This document shows, piece by piece, positions 32,673 through 40,786 of a DNA stretch of 64,000 nt; the first letter of the stretch is position 1, and every line of letters starts with the position of its first letter. Location: contig JAFONX010000025.1 in the NCBI GenBank assembly GCA_017418275.1, forward strand, positions 44,600-108,599, read 5' to 3'. Position numbers and translations under genes: made by a program. Under the pieces are notes generated by a model. It was not told where the DNA came from and made no database searches. It saw nothing but the letters and a program-made list of their open reading frames with translations. The DNA is from Candidatus Saccharimonadota bacterium. Lineage in GTDB: Bacteria > Patescibacteriota > Saccharimonadia > Saccharimonadales > Saccharimonadaceae.

Positions 32673-33440
32673 ATGACTAAGCGCAATATCCGCCGCCTGC
32701 GTCGCCTAGGTGTTGCATTACTGGGTCTAGCGTCCTTCGTTTGCTACTTGATTCTGAACCCTGATTCATATCAAGCGGTTATTGAAGGGGCGGATTTTGA
32801 TGCTTTGTGGGGCTCGGTAACGCCAGAAGCCCTGCCAGAGTTAAAAACGGAGCAAACGGAGGCGGATTCGCTCCTCGCGCGCGATGTGCTTGAGAATCTT
32901 GCCGTGCAAGAGAAGGATAATTCTGAGAAATACTATCGTAAGCTTTTCTATGATGATTGGGGTATGACCGCTTCTGGTTGTAATACGCGCGAAGCAATTC
33001 TTTTACGCGATCTTAAAGATACGACCCTGAAAGGCTGCAAGGTTCAGACTGGCATTCTCGAAGATCCGTATACTGGTAAAATGATTCAGTTTCAGCGCGG
33101 ACAGGATACCTCGAGTGAAGTGCAGATTGATCATGTTGTGGCGCTCAGTAACGCTTGGTCTACTGGGGCCTTTGCTCTCGATAAAGATACGCGCTACGCG
33201 ATCAGTCAGGATCCGCTCAATCTCTTAGCTGTGGATGGGCCGGCGAATCAGCAAAAATCCGACAAAGATGCGTCGGATTGGTTGCCTTCGAACGAGGCTT
33301 TTCAGTGTCAGTATGTCGCGCGCCAGATTTCCGTGAAGTATAAGTACAAACTTTGGGTGACGCCGCGCGAAAAACTGAAGATGCAAGAAGTCTTGACTAA
33401 CTGTCCAGAAGAAACTACTGTAGGACTTGAAAAGCCGTAA
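32673..33440 (+). CDS. Secreted/anchored HNH nuclease (GmrSD C-terminal type)
   Basis: A 255-residue protein with an N-terminal basic stretch and hydrophobic anchor (VALLGLASFVCYLIL), then a DUF1524/HNH nuclease domain: SGCNTREAILLRDLKD, DPYTGKMIQFQRG, VQIDHVVALSNAW (the HNH His), DPLNLLAVDGPANQQKSDKD and ASDWLP, with cysteines that probably form disulfides. This family is usual in secreted nucleases of Gram-positives. It could degrade DNA outside the cell for nucleotide scavenging or trim DNA for uptake with ComEC. It follows rubrerythrin in the same transcript and overlaps the convergent rnhB fusion by 26 nt. Confidence 0.88.
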   Translation: MTKRNIRRLRRLGVALLGLASFVCYLILNPDSYQAVIEGADFDALWGSVTPEALPELKTEQTEADSLLARDVLENLAVQEKDNSEKYYRKLFYDDWGMTASGCNTREAILLRDLKDTTLKGCKVQTGILEDPYTGKMIQFQRGQDTSSEVQIDHVVALSNAWSTGAFALDKDTRYAISQDPLNLLAVDGPANQQKSDKDASDWLPSNEAFQCQYVARQISVKYKYKLWVTPREKLKMQEVLTNCPEETTVGLEKP

Positions 33441-34353
33441 TGCGGAAGTTGTCGCCCGAAACCTCGGCAACAGCTAATCTAACTTCGCATTTAACTGAGC
33501 TCGATGCAATATAAGCTTCGGCTGCGAAGCGCATTTGCTCGAGTTTTTTGTTGTTTACGCGGTCGACTCCGCTACTATTGGTGGTATTGCGGCAATATTT
33601 GACCTCGGTAAAATACACGACGCCTTCGTATGAGCTTACGATATCGATTTCGTAGAACTTTGTTTTCCAGTTGCGCGCGATAATAGTATGTTTCTTACGC
33701 CTGAGGGCTTCGGCAACGATCGCCTCGGCACGTGCGCCGGCATCAGCACTTTGTTTTGCTTTGGTTTTGCGGACCTTTTTAGGTTTTTCTCGCTTTGCAA
33801 GTTCGGCAATCGGACGAAAGCTTCTACGATGTTCTGGGCAGAGACCAAGTTTCTCGATAGCGGCTTTGTGTGCGGCAGTGCCATAGCCAACGTGTTTCTC
33901 GAAGCCATAACCTGGGAACTTATCGGCTAGCTCATACATGTAGTGATCGCGACTGACTTTCGCGATAATCGAGGCGGCTGAAACCTCCGGTACGAGCTGA
34001 TCGGCCTTAGGCAAGAATTGTGCGATATTCTCATATTTCGTGCCACGGAGAAAGTTCATGGTACCGTCAATGATTACCTCGTCAAACTCACCTGAGATCT
34101 GCGATACGGCATCGCGGGCGGCCTTACAAAGGGCTTCAGTGAGACCTAATTCATCGAGTTCGGCGGCAGGAATCCAACCAAGACCAAAGATAGCTTTCTC
34201 GCGGATGATTTCGGCAAGTGCTTCGCGCTTTTTTGCGCTTAATTTTTTACTATCGTTCAAACCTTCGATTGGTTCGGGTAAAAGGCATGCGCCAACAACA
34301 AGAGGTCCTGCCCAAGGACCTCTTCCAACTTCATCTATTCCTAAAATAGCCAA
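33415..34353 (-). CDS. rnhB: RNase HII fused to a YraN/UPF0102 nuclease-like domain
   Basis: A 312-residue fusion. Residues 1-~190 are RNase HII: GIDEVGRGPWAGPLVVGA with the catalytic DE pair, IIDG, and ASIIAKVSRD. It removes RNA from RNA-DNA hybrids. After a Lys/Ala-rich linker (~190-205), residues ~205-312 match the UPF0102/YraN family: GARAEAIVAEALRR, IIARNWKTKFYEIDIVSSYEG and VYFTEVKYC, with the ExD/ExK arrangement of a restriction-endonuclease-like fold. In many bacteria rplS, rnhB and yraN are neighbours, so the fusion joins two adjacent genes. The start is TTG directly after the rplS stop (TAATTG). Confidence 0.9.
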   Translation of the reverse strand: MAILGIDEVGRGPWAGPLVVGACLLPEPIEGLNDSKKLSAKKREALAEIIREKAIFGLGWIPAAELDELGLTEALCKAARDAVSQISGEFDEVIIDGTMNFLRGTKYENIAQFLPKADQLVPEVSAASIIAKVSRDHYMYELADKFPGYGFEKHVGYGTAAHKAAIEKLGLCPEHRRSFRPIAELAKREKPKKVRKTKAKQSADAGARAEAIVAEALRRKKHTIIARNWKTKFYEIDIVSSYEGVVYFTEVKYCRNTTNSSGVDRVNNKKLEQMRFAAEAYIASSSVKCEVRLAVAEVSGDNFRITAFQVLQ

Positions 34354-34791
34354 TTAGGCTTCAACCTTTGCTTCTTCGGCTGGAGCTTCAACGGCTTCGG
34401 CTTTTTCTGCTTCTGGCAAAGTATTAGCGGCCTTGCGGTCGAAATCTTTGTTGACGAGACGAGCAGATTTACCAGAACGTTCGCGGAGGTAGCGCAAATT
34501 GTTGCGGCGAACCTTACCACGGCGGACAATCTCAATCTTCTCTACGAGTGGGCTGTGAATCAAGAAGCTCTTCTCGACACCAACACCACTTGTAACCTTG
34601 CGGACTACGAAGCGCTCAGTATGGGAAGCTTTGCGATCGACACGAATAACCGTGCCTTCGAAAACCTGAATACGGAACTTATCGCCTTCCTTAATTTTCT
34701 GCGACACACGCACTGTGTCGCCCGAACGCACGTCAACGACGGCACTCTTCTTTTGGGCATCTCCCACCATTTTTAGTAGTTCAAACGACAT
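34354..34791 (-). CDS. rplS: Ribosomal protein bL19
   Basis: A 145-residue bL19, part of the 30S-50S interface. Family signatures are VRSGDTVRVSQKIKEGDKFR, FEGTVIRVDRK, TSGVGVEKSFLIHSP and GKVRRNNLRYLRERSGKSAR. A ~30-residue Ala/Glu-rich tail (EAEKAEAVEAPAEEAKVE) is added beyond the normal end. An AAGGTAAG Shine-Dalgarno precedes the ATG. It is directly followed by the rnhB-yraN fusion. Confidence 0.96.
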   Translation of the reverse strand: MSFELLKMVGDAQKKSAVVDVRSGDTVRVSQKIKEGDKFRIQVFEGTVIRVDRKASHTERFVVRKVTSGVGVEKSFLIHSPLVEKIEIVRRGKVRRNNLRYLRERSGKSARLVNKDFDRKAANTLPEAEKAEAVEAPAEEAKVEA

Positions 34792-34898
34792 ATTCTTACC
34801 TTTAATAATTAAAACTTTTCTTATTTTAGCATATTTTTACGGGATTGAAAAGGGGTAACCGCATAGAAAAACAGTTTTAATATCTGTAATGATAAGAA

Positions 34899-36509
34899 TT
34901 AGATGACGCGACCGACTTCTTCGATATTAGTGTCGCCACGGAGGGCGGCGAGCACGCCTTTTTGTTCGAGCGTGAGCATACCGTTGGCGCGGGCAGTTTC
35001 TTCGATGGCACGGGTATTAAAGGCGCCAGCATCACCACGTAGGAAGGCCTGAATCGGCTCCGTTACAACCATTTGCTCCATGATTGCTACGCGACCTTTA
35101 TAGCCAAATGGGTTTTCTTCGTTTGGAACGGCGCGATAAAGCGTAATATCGTCGAGGTTATAATCGGTTTTGACGTTGGCAAGTACGCGTTTGATGTAGT
35201 TTTTTGTATTCTCGTCGGCTTTGTAGGCTTCTTTATGATTGTCGAGTCTGCGCACAAGGCGCTGTGCGATGAGCAAGCGGACCGAGGTTGAAAAGACTGG
35301 GTTTACGCCAATAAGATCAATCATACGCGCGAAAGCGGCGCTTGTGGTATTAGCGTGGAAAGAAGACAAGACTAAGTGGCCGGTGATTGAGGCCTGAATC
35401 GCAGTCTTAGCGGTATCGGCGTCGCGAATCTCGCCCACCATCACGACGTCAGGGTCGAGACGAAGCACGGAGCGAAGACCGTCGGCAAATGAGCCGCCGT
35501 CATTAGTGGCGATTGGAATCTGCGAAATGCCCGCGATGCCGTATTCGATTGGATCCTCAAGAGTAATAATCTTGCGCTCGGACGTATTAAGGGCGTTCAG
35601 GATTGAATATAGCGTGGTAGACTTACCAGAACCCGTTGGACCAACCATTAGGACGAGGCCGCGAGGGTGAGAAATTACTTCGGAGATCTCTTTACGCTCG
35701 GCTTCGGTAATACCGAGGAGGTCAAGATTCAGAAGGCTTTCGTCAAAGTTGAATAGACGCAAAACGGCATCTTGACCGTAAAGCGTTGGCACCATCTCGA
35801 CGCGAAGGTTTAAAAGATGAGTTGCGCCTTCTCGAACGATTTCCTTTTGCATATGACCAGACTGTGGTTTACTACTAGCTGTCGAAACATTGGCGCGAGA
35901 ACTCAGCTCGCCCATAAAAATGCGGTAACGCTCGCGCGAAAGTTCTGCGACCGGGTGCAAAATACCGTCGACGCGCATACGGATACGGATGGCATTACGT
36001 AGGTTCTCGATGTGAATATCGCTCGTACCGAGCCTGTCGGCCTGATCAAGAAGATAGTCAAAAACTTTGTCGGTTGAGACGGTGTTCAGTGTGCGTGAAA
36101 CGGACTGAATAGTTTCGCTATCGCCTTCCTTAGCAATCTCAATATCGTCATAGACTACTTCCTGCGGAGGATCGTAACGATAAATCAAGACATTAAAGGC
36201 CGATTCGGATATCATGAAGAACGCGACGCGATCGCCGGCCTCTTCGTATTTATCAATCAAACTATTGATGTAGGTACGAGGGGTTTGACTCGTGATAAAG
36301 AAAGAATAGGTGCCGCTGTTCTCGCCGGACTTATAAGGGACGATATGATTCTTACGCATATCGGCTTTTTGAAGAATATTTGGCACGAGTGGCATGGTCT
36401 GCTCGAAATCGCGCGTATCCTTATATGTTATCCCGAGAAGCTTAGCACGCCTCTCTGTGTTTTCTTCGTCATTCTGCCTGCGCTTGCGCTGTACCTCATC
36501 CTCATTCAT
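34899..36509 (-). CDS. pilB: PilB/GspE-type secretion or pilus assembly ATPase
   Basis: A 536-residue type II secretion/type IV pilus ATPase. Walker A GPTGSGKSTTLYSILN, Asp box TLEDPIEYGI, Walker B LDPDVVMVGEIRDADT and the His box GHLVLSSFHANTT. The tetracysteine zinc motif of many PilB proteins is not seen. It would power pilin polymerisation, and a pilin gene is 3.6 kb away. TACAAT (extended by TG) lies 6 nt before the ATG: leaderless, divergent from the SpoU gene with only 14 nt between the starts. Confidence 0.93.
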   Translation of the reverse strand: MNEDEVQRKRRQNDEENTERRAKLLGITYKDTRDFEQTMPLVPNILQKADMRKNHIVPYKSGENSGTYSFFITSQTPRTYINSLIDKYEEAGDRVAFFMISESAFNVLIYRYDPPQEVVYDDIEIAKEGDSETIQSVSRTLNTVSTDKVFDYLLDQADRLGTSDIHIENLRNAIRIRMRVDGILHPVAELSRERYRIFMGELSSRANVSTASSKPQSGHMQKEIVREGATHLLNLRVEMVPTLYGQDAVLRLFNFDESLLNLDLLGITEAERKEISEVISHPRGLVLMVGPTGSGKSTTLYSILNALNTSERKIITLEDPIEYGIAGISQIPIATNDGGSFADGLRSVLRLDPDVVMVGEIRDADTAKTAIQASITGHLVLSSFHANTTSAAFARMIDLIGVNPVFSTSVRLLIAQRLVRRLDNHKEAYKADENTKNYIKRVLANVKTDYNLDDITLYRAVPNEENPFGYKGRVAIMEQMVVTEPIQAFLRGDAGAFNTRAIEETARANGMLTLEQKGVLAALRGDTNIEEVGRVI

Positions 36510-36523
36510 AATCTTATTGTAGC

Positions 36524-37048
36524 ATGAAAAAGCTCATAGTTATTCTGCATAATATCCGTTCTACCTACAATGTAGGTGCGATTTTGCGCACTTGTGATTG
36601 TCTGGGGATTGATGAGGTAGTCTTTTCGGGATATACGCCATTTATAGATAAAGGGCTACCCTATGAGCGTGAAAAACTCAAGAAACAGATTCATAAAACT
36701 GCCTTGGGGGCTGAAGAGACCTTAAAATGGCACCGCGCCGAAGATATTTTTACGGAAATTGAGGCACAAAAGACCAAGGGCTTGAAAATTGTTGCACTAG
36801 AGCAGGGTGAAAATTCACTTAATCTCGCCGACGGGCAAGATTTTATTGAGGATATGGCTTTAGTTCTCGGTGAAGAGGTCCACGGTGTGTCAAACGACAT
36901 TCTTGAGAAATGCGATTACCTCCTTGAAATTCCGATGTGTGGTACAAAAGAGTCCTTTAATGTTTCAGTCGCCACCGGAATTGCACTCTTTGCTCTCCGT
37001 AAGAACGAGCTTAGCGGCTCACGAAAATTTCTACGTACGCAAATATAA
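36524..37048 (+). CDS. SpoU/TrmH-family RNA 2'-O-methyltransferase
   Basis: A 174-residue SPOUT-fold methyltransferase. The knot motifs are HNIRSTYNVGAILRTCDCLG, ALVLGEEVHGVSNDIL and EIPMCGTKESFNVSVATGIALF. It methylates a ribose 2'-OH in tRNA or rRNA with S-adenosylmethionine. It is too short to carry an N-terminal RNA-binding extension, so the target is not predictable. Its 3' end overlaps the convergent membrane-protein gene by 38 nt. Confidence 0.9.
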   Translation: MKKLIVILHNIRSTYNVGAILRTCDCLGIDEVVFSGYTPFIDKGLPYEREKLKKQIHKTALGAEETLKWHRAEDIFTEIEAQKTKGLKIVALEQGENSLNLADGQDFIEDMALVLGEEVHGVSNDILEKCDYLLEIPMCGTKESFNVSVATGIALFALRKNELSGSRKFLRTQI

Positions 37049-37454
37049 CACCTATAACCATCAAAATATCGCGAATGCCGCCAATCCAGCCTACAATCTG
37101 ACTTGTTAGCGTGTCGAAACTGAGATAAGCCGAAACGATACCAGAAACAAGCACAGTGATCATTAGGGCGAAAATAATGGACCCAATGATGCGTATGGCG
37201 CCAAACAGGCAGGAGTGCCCCATGCGAAAATAGAGCACGAGTGGGATAAGTGCAACAAAAACCAGATATAAAATATTTTGTAATAGGCCGAGATCTAGCA
37301 CTGGAATTAAGCGGTTAAGAAACTCCGCAAAAACCATACCAAAGCTACTATATATTGCCAAGCCAGCAATCATCGCTATAAACGGTACGCCCACCTGCCT
37401 CTTGAAAAAGAGGAAACAGATAATTAATAGCACTAAAATAATTGCTAATGCCAT
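37011..37454 (-). CDS. Small membrane protein with four helices
   Basis: A 147-residue very hydrophobic protein, about four membrane helices with few charged residues. Not recognised. A TATAAT (extended by TG) lies 8 nt before the ATG, so the promoter and start are well supported. The last 38 nt overlap the convergent SpoU gene. Confidence 0.65.
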   Translation of the reverse strand: MALAIILVLLIICFLFFKRQVGVPFIAMIAGLAIYSSFGMVFAEFLNRLIPVLDLGLLQNILYLVFVALIPLVLYFRMGHSCLFGAIRIIGSIIFALMITVLVSGIVSAYLSFDTLTSQIVGWIGGIRDILMVIGVIFAYVEIFVSR

Positions 37455-37492
37455 ATAAAGGCATTATAGCATAAGCCGAATCAAGGAGATAA

Positions 37493-38170
37493 TCAGTCTT
37501 TTTCGGAGTTTTCTGGTTTTTCGGGGGTGACGTCTTCTGCGATTTTGGCAGAAGGGTTGTAATTGCTGTCTTTAGCTTTTCTATGCGAGTCAGTGACTAG
37601 CTTTGAAATAATAGCAACTTCATCATGGGGTGTATCTAGGAGCTCGAAAGTATAGGTGGTTTCATCGCCGACTGTCGACATGCGAAGGGTACCAACGTTG
37701 AAGACGGTATCGAAGAAGCCGTTTTGCTTGAATGAGACATCCTCGATGCGCTGGAGGTCAATGATATTCATGGAACCACTAAAAAGAGAAGTGCGAATCT
37801 GCTGAATTGCGCGCTTGTTTGTGACGAACATTTTGTTGTCGTAATAAACGATATGAGACACGATGGCGGTCATGATGATAATAAAATAGGCCAAACCAAC
37901 GATAATATACAGGTATTTTGTCGACTCGCTACCCACCATGTTGAGAAAGTCGACCACGAAAGAATTATTAGCCACGACGACTAAGATGGTAGATAAAAGA
38001 ATGATAATAATAGCAGTAAAAAGCCAAATGCCTAACAGGCCAAGCTTAGTACGCGTCATGGAAAGAACAATATGTTCGTCCTCCTGGAGATCGATATTTG
38101 GAAATTTTTTCGCGCTTTGAGCATTTTTTGCGCTCCGAGCATTGCGCAATTTCTCTAGTTCCTTCTTCAT
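37493..38170 (-). CDS. Bacterial PH-domain (bPH2/DUF304) membrane protein
   Basis: A 225-residue protein: charged N-terminus (KKELEKLRNARSAKNAQSAK), EDEHIVLSMTRTKLG, two membrane helices, then a PH-like beta domain with YYDNKMFVTNKRAIQQIRTSLF and IDLQRIEDVSFKQNGFFDTVFNVGTL, typical of the bPH2 family. A Pro/Glu/Lys tail closes it. Role unknown in the family, probably at the membrane. The start at 38170 rather than an ATG further upstream is chosen because TATAAT (extended by TG) lies 6 nt before it. Confidence 0.85.
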   Translation of the reverse strand: MKKELEKLRNARSAKNAQSAKKFPNIDLQEDEHIVLSMTRTKLGLLGIWLFTAIIIILLSTILVVVANNSFVVDFLNMVGSESTKYLYIIVGLAYFIIIMTAIVSHIVYYDNKMFVTNKRAIQQIRTSLFSGSMNIIDLQRIEDVSFKQNGFFDTVFNVGTLRMSTVGDETTYTFELLDTPHDEVAIISKLVTDSHRKAKDSNYNPSAKIAEDVTPEKPENSEKD

Positions 38171-38223
38171 AGTGCTATTATAACATGACAGGAGAAAACA
38201 GAAAAAACGCCCTTGTCTAATAC

Positions 38224-38252
38224 TTGACATAAGCATTAAAAAATAGTATAAT
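38224..38252 (+). promoter_or_regulatory. Consensus promoter of the rimK-like operon
   Basis: TTGACA (38224-38229), 17-nt spacer, TATAAT (38247-38252). The leader holds a small TTTAC/GTAAA inverted repeat before the start at 38283. Confidence 0.9.
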
Positions 38253-38282
38253 AAAAAAGATTTACATAGGTAAATATTTTAT

Positions 38283-38780
38283 ATGGAAAAAACAATAATT
38301 GGTCGCGAGGTTAAAGTCGATATCGACGGCGTCGCGAGCGGTATTCCGGCGAAGGTTGATACCGGCGCTGATGGTTCCGCAATCTGGGCGAGCAGAATTC
38401 GTGTTGATGAGGAAGGTAATTTGCGCTTCTATCTTTTCGACAAAAGCTCCCCGTTCTATACCGGCAAAGAAATAGTCACGAAAGACTATACTGTAACAGA
38501 GGTTACAAGTGCATCTGGGCATGTTTTGATTAAGTTTTGCCCGTATTTTAAGATTAATATCGCCGGAAAAACCATTCGTGCGCGCTTCGGTTTAAGCGAT
38601 CGCTCGAAACACCGCTACCCAATTTTGATTGGAAGGCGTACAATTTCTGGGAAGTTTCTCGTCGATGTAAGCAAAGATGAGAACTTAATTCCGCTTCGTA
38701 ATCATCACAAGCACTTACGCGATGAACTCGAGGCTAATCCGTACGAATTTTATAAGAAATATTATCTAAAAGAGGACTAA
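38283..38780 (+). CDS. Retropepsin-like protease-family partner of RimK (DUF785)
   Basis: A 165-residue protein of the RimK/LysX-associated, formerly 'ATP-dependent zinc protease' family. The aspartic-protease-like motif KVDTGADGSAIWA and the later GLSDRSKHRYPILIGRRTI are clear. This family is nearly always next to RimK-type ligases, as here (2 nt before the ligase gene), and may cleave the product of the ligase or its target. The Shine-Dalgarno is weak. Confidence 0.88.
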   Translation: MEKTIIGREVKVDIDGVASGIPAKVDTGADGSAIWASRIRVDEEGNLRFYLFDKSSPFYTGKEIVTKDYTVTEVTSASGHVLIKFCPYFKINIAGKTIRARFGLSDRSKHRYPILIGRRTISGKFLVDVSKDENLIPLRNHHKHLRDELEANPYEFYKKYYLKED

Positions 38781-38782
38781 TT

Positions 38783-39694
38783 ATGAAAATCGCAATTTTG
38801 TCGAATGGAGATAAGAATTACTCCACTCAGCGACTTGTGGAAGAGGCTGAAAAGCGTGGCCACGAAGTCGAGATTGTGAAATACAAGAACTGTTTCGTAT
38901 CGATCGAACAGGGCAACAATGCGGTTTATTATAAAGGTAAACCCCTGCCAAAGTACGATGCAGTTATTCCGCGTATTGCAAACTATATGACCAAGTATGG
39001 CACCACGATTGTGCGCCAGCTTGAGATGCAGGGCGACTATGTCCTATCTAAGTCTATCGCAATCACGCGTGCCCGCAACAAGCTTCGCTCAATGCAGCTG
39101 CTTGCGAAAGATGGTGTAGATATTCCAAAAACGGTTGTTTCGCGCAACACGACGGATATCGATGAGCTTCTTGAACAACTTGGCGAGATGCCAGTAATTA
39201 TTAAGCTTGCTAGCGGCACGCACGGTAATGGCGTGGTTCTTGCTGAGAACCGCAAGGCTGCTAAGTCTGTATTGCAGGCCTTCTATCTTACAAATGACGA
39301 TGGCGTAAACATTCTCCTTCAGGAATTCGTGAAGGAATCCGCCGGTACAGATATTCGTGCCTTCGTGGTTGGTAACAAGGTAGTCGCTAGTATGAAGCGC
39401 CAGAGTCTTGATGATGACTTCCGTTCCAATCTTCACAAGGGCGGTACGGGCAAGCCAATCAAACTCACACCAGATGAGGAAAAGATTGCCGTTAAAGCCG
39501 CAAAGGCGATGGGTCTAAGTGTTGCAGGCGTGGATATCATGCGTAGCGCGCGCGGTCCATTAGTGCTTGAGGTGAACGCCTCGCCTGGATTTGGTATTGA
39601 AAAAGTTACCGGTCGCAACGTGGCCGGTAAGATTATCGAATACGTTGAGCAGAATGCTAAGCGTACAGTTCGCCGCGACAAGGTTGGTGCTTAA
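38783..39694 (+). CDS. rimK: RimK-family ATP-grasp glutamate ligase
   Basis: A 303-residue ATP-grasp ligase: N-terminal RimK domain (MKIAILSNGDKNYSTQRL), IPRIANYMTKYGTTIVRQLE, nucleotide-binding VIIKLASGTHGNGVVLAE, LLQEFVKESAGTDIRAFVVG and the metal-binding GVDIMRSARGPLVLEVNASPG (split here into two overlapping family motifs). In E. coli RimK adds glutamates to the C-terminus of ribosomal protein S6. Other members modify peptides or cofactors. The target here is unknown. It forms a two-gene operon with the retropepsin-like gene. Confidence 0.92.
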   Translation: MKIAILSNGDKNYSTQRLVEEAEKRGHEVEIVKYKNCFVSIEQGNNAVYYKGKPLPKYDAVIPRIANYMTKYGTTIVRQLEMQGDYVLSKSIAITRARNKLRSMQLLAKDGVDIPKTVVSRNTTDIDELLEQLGEMPVIIKLASGTHGNGVVLAENRKAAKSVLQAFYLTNDDGVNILLQEFVKESAGTDIRAFVVGNKVVASMKRQSLDDDFRSNLHKGGTGKPIKLTPDEEKIAVKAAKAMGLSVAGVDIMRSARGPLVLEVNASPGFGIEKVTGRNVAGKIIEYVEQNAKRTVRRDKVGA

Positions 39695-39700
39695 ATAAAA

Positions 39701-39733
39701 AATAACTAGGGCTTCGGTCCTAGTTATTTTTTT
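39701..39733 (+). terminator. Intrinsic terminator after rimK
   Basis: AATAACTAGG pairs with CCTAGTTATT around a TTCG-containing loop, then seven T residues. Confidence 0.95.
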
Positions 39734-39894
39734 GTTGGTGGCAAGATTCTGTATGGTAGTAAAGGCGTTAATGTGCGCCATCTGTAGTCATGCGAAGAGG
39801 TTATATACTATTACAGAATGGTACTATTCGTTGCTATATAATTACTTTTTGGCAACATGGGTATTTGGTTGCGATTTTGGCAACTAAATACTAT

Positions 39895-39921
39895 CAAAAA
39901 GCACCGGCTAATCCGGTGCTT
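39895..39921 (-). terminator. Terminator of the pilin gene
   Basis: AAGCACCGG and CCGGTGCTT pair, with a T-run on the minus strand. The stretch 39734-39894 has no gene I can support. It contains a short direct repeat TTTTGGCAAC (about 39847 and 39877). Confidence 0.85.
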
Positions 39922-39925
39922 TGTC

Positions 39926-40321
39926 TTAATTACGATTTGTTTTAACGAAATCTTCTTCTTTCTCCATCGTAGAGCGGAGTACGTATTCTTTGCAATGGTT
40001 ATCTTCGTTACAATTTTTGCCTTCGTAGCTAAAGTTGCCACCCTCTTGCCAGAGATTGACGCCGATTGGGTCGGTGAAAAGGTTTGGATCGATCCAAGGT
40101 AGCATATCGGCATTGTCGATGGTTTCTGGATAATAACCCTTTTCGCGGTAATAACCTTCTTCAAGTGCGTAATAGATGGCGTTAATGGAAACTTTGCGCT
40201 TTTCGTCGCGGTCCATTTTGGCGATGTCCTGCTTCTGGAAAAAGAAGAGAACTGCGAAAACGCCCACAATAACAATGCAAATAATAATCTCTAAAACAGT
40301 AAAGCCTTTTTTCGTCTTCAT
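39926..40321 (-). CDS. Type IV pilin-like protein
   Basis: A 131-residue prepilin: a short basic leader, MKTKKG, then FTVLEIIICIVIVGVFAVLF with the prepilin-peptidase cut after Gly6 and Glu5 of the mature helix (FTVLE). The globular part has a pair of cysteines in NCNEDNHC. It would polymerise into a pilus or pseudopilus powered by the PilB-like ATPase and may serve in attachment or DNA uptake. TAAAAT lies 7 nt before the ATG, leaderless. Confidence 0.92.
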   Translation of the reverse strand: MKTKKGFTVLEIIICIVIVGVFAVLFFFQKQDIAKMDRDEKRKVSINAIYYALEEGYYREKGYYPETIDNADMLPWIDPNLFTDPIGVNLWQEGGNFSYEGKNCNEDNHCKEYVLRSTMEKEEDFVKTNRN

Positions 40322-40368
40322 TACTAATATTTTAGCATAAAAATAGCCCCAAAGGGCGGTTCATTGAA

Positions 40369-40445
40369 TGGTAGCACCAACTGGGATCGAACCAGTGACC
40401 TTAGGCTTATGAGTCCTACGCTCTAACCAGCTGAGCTATGGTGCC
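40369..40445 (-). tRNA. Elongator tRNA-Met (CAU)
   Basis: The acceptor GGCACCA pairs with TGGTGCT, then A and encoded CCA. The D-arm is GCTCAGCTGGTTAGAGCG, the anticodon loop CTCATAA (CAT) and the T-arm ACTGGTTCGATCCCAGT. Its body differs from tRNA-Ile2 at 21669-21744 and resembles elongator tRNA-Met. Confidence 0.9.
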
Positions 40446-40471
40446 ACGCTAAATTGTTAAACCAATCTTGC

Positions 40472-40553
40472 GCTCAGCTGGTTAGAGCGAACGCTTGATA
40501 ATGATTTCTCGGCGCCTTCGCGCCTCGACACCGCAGCTGAGCTATGGTGCCAC
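40472..40553. repeat. tRNA-Met-derived fragments in inverted order
   Basis: Two exact pieces of the neighbouring tRNA-Met recur here. CAGCTGAGCTATGGTGCCAC (40534-40553) copies 20 nt of the tRNA 5' part in the same orientation, and an 18-nt copy of the D-arm (40472-40489) is inverted. The pieces form a 9-bp inverted repeat (GCTCAGCTG/CAGCTGAGC) around a 52-nt core with an internal GGCGC/GCGCC hairpin. No complete tRNA can be folded. Confidence 0.8.
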
Positions 40554-40629
40554 AATATTTAGAGTATATCAGATATAAAACAGGATTGCTAGCGAAAGCT
40601 ATAAAAATAGCCCAAAGGCTATCAATAAA

Positions 40630-40718
40630 TGGCGGAAGGGGTGGGATTCGAACTCACGGAGCTTTTTACACTCGCCGGTTTTCAAGACCGGTACCTTAAA
40701 CCACTCGGTCACCCTTCC
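40630..40718 (-). tRNA. tRNA-Ser (UGA)
   Basis: A class II tRNA with a long variable arm. The acceptor GGAAGGG pairs with CCCTTCC, then G and encoded CCA. The anticodon loop CTTGAAA gives TGA. The T-arm is GTGAGTTCGAATCCCAC. Confidence 0.95.
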
Positions 40719-40786
40719 ACTTAGGCTATTTTAACATAGTTTTACCTCGAGTGCAAAGCGTGGCATAATTTCTAAAAAGGAGAGCC

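Noticed and set aside
39811..40275. 154-residue frame on the minus strand overlapping the pilin gene
   Set aside because: It is a shadow in another phase of the clear prepilin gene, which has a leader peptide, a mature helix and a promoter.
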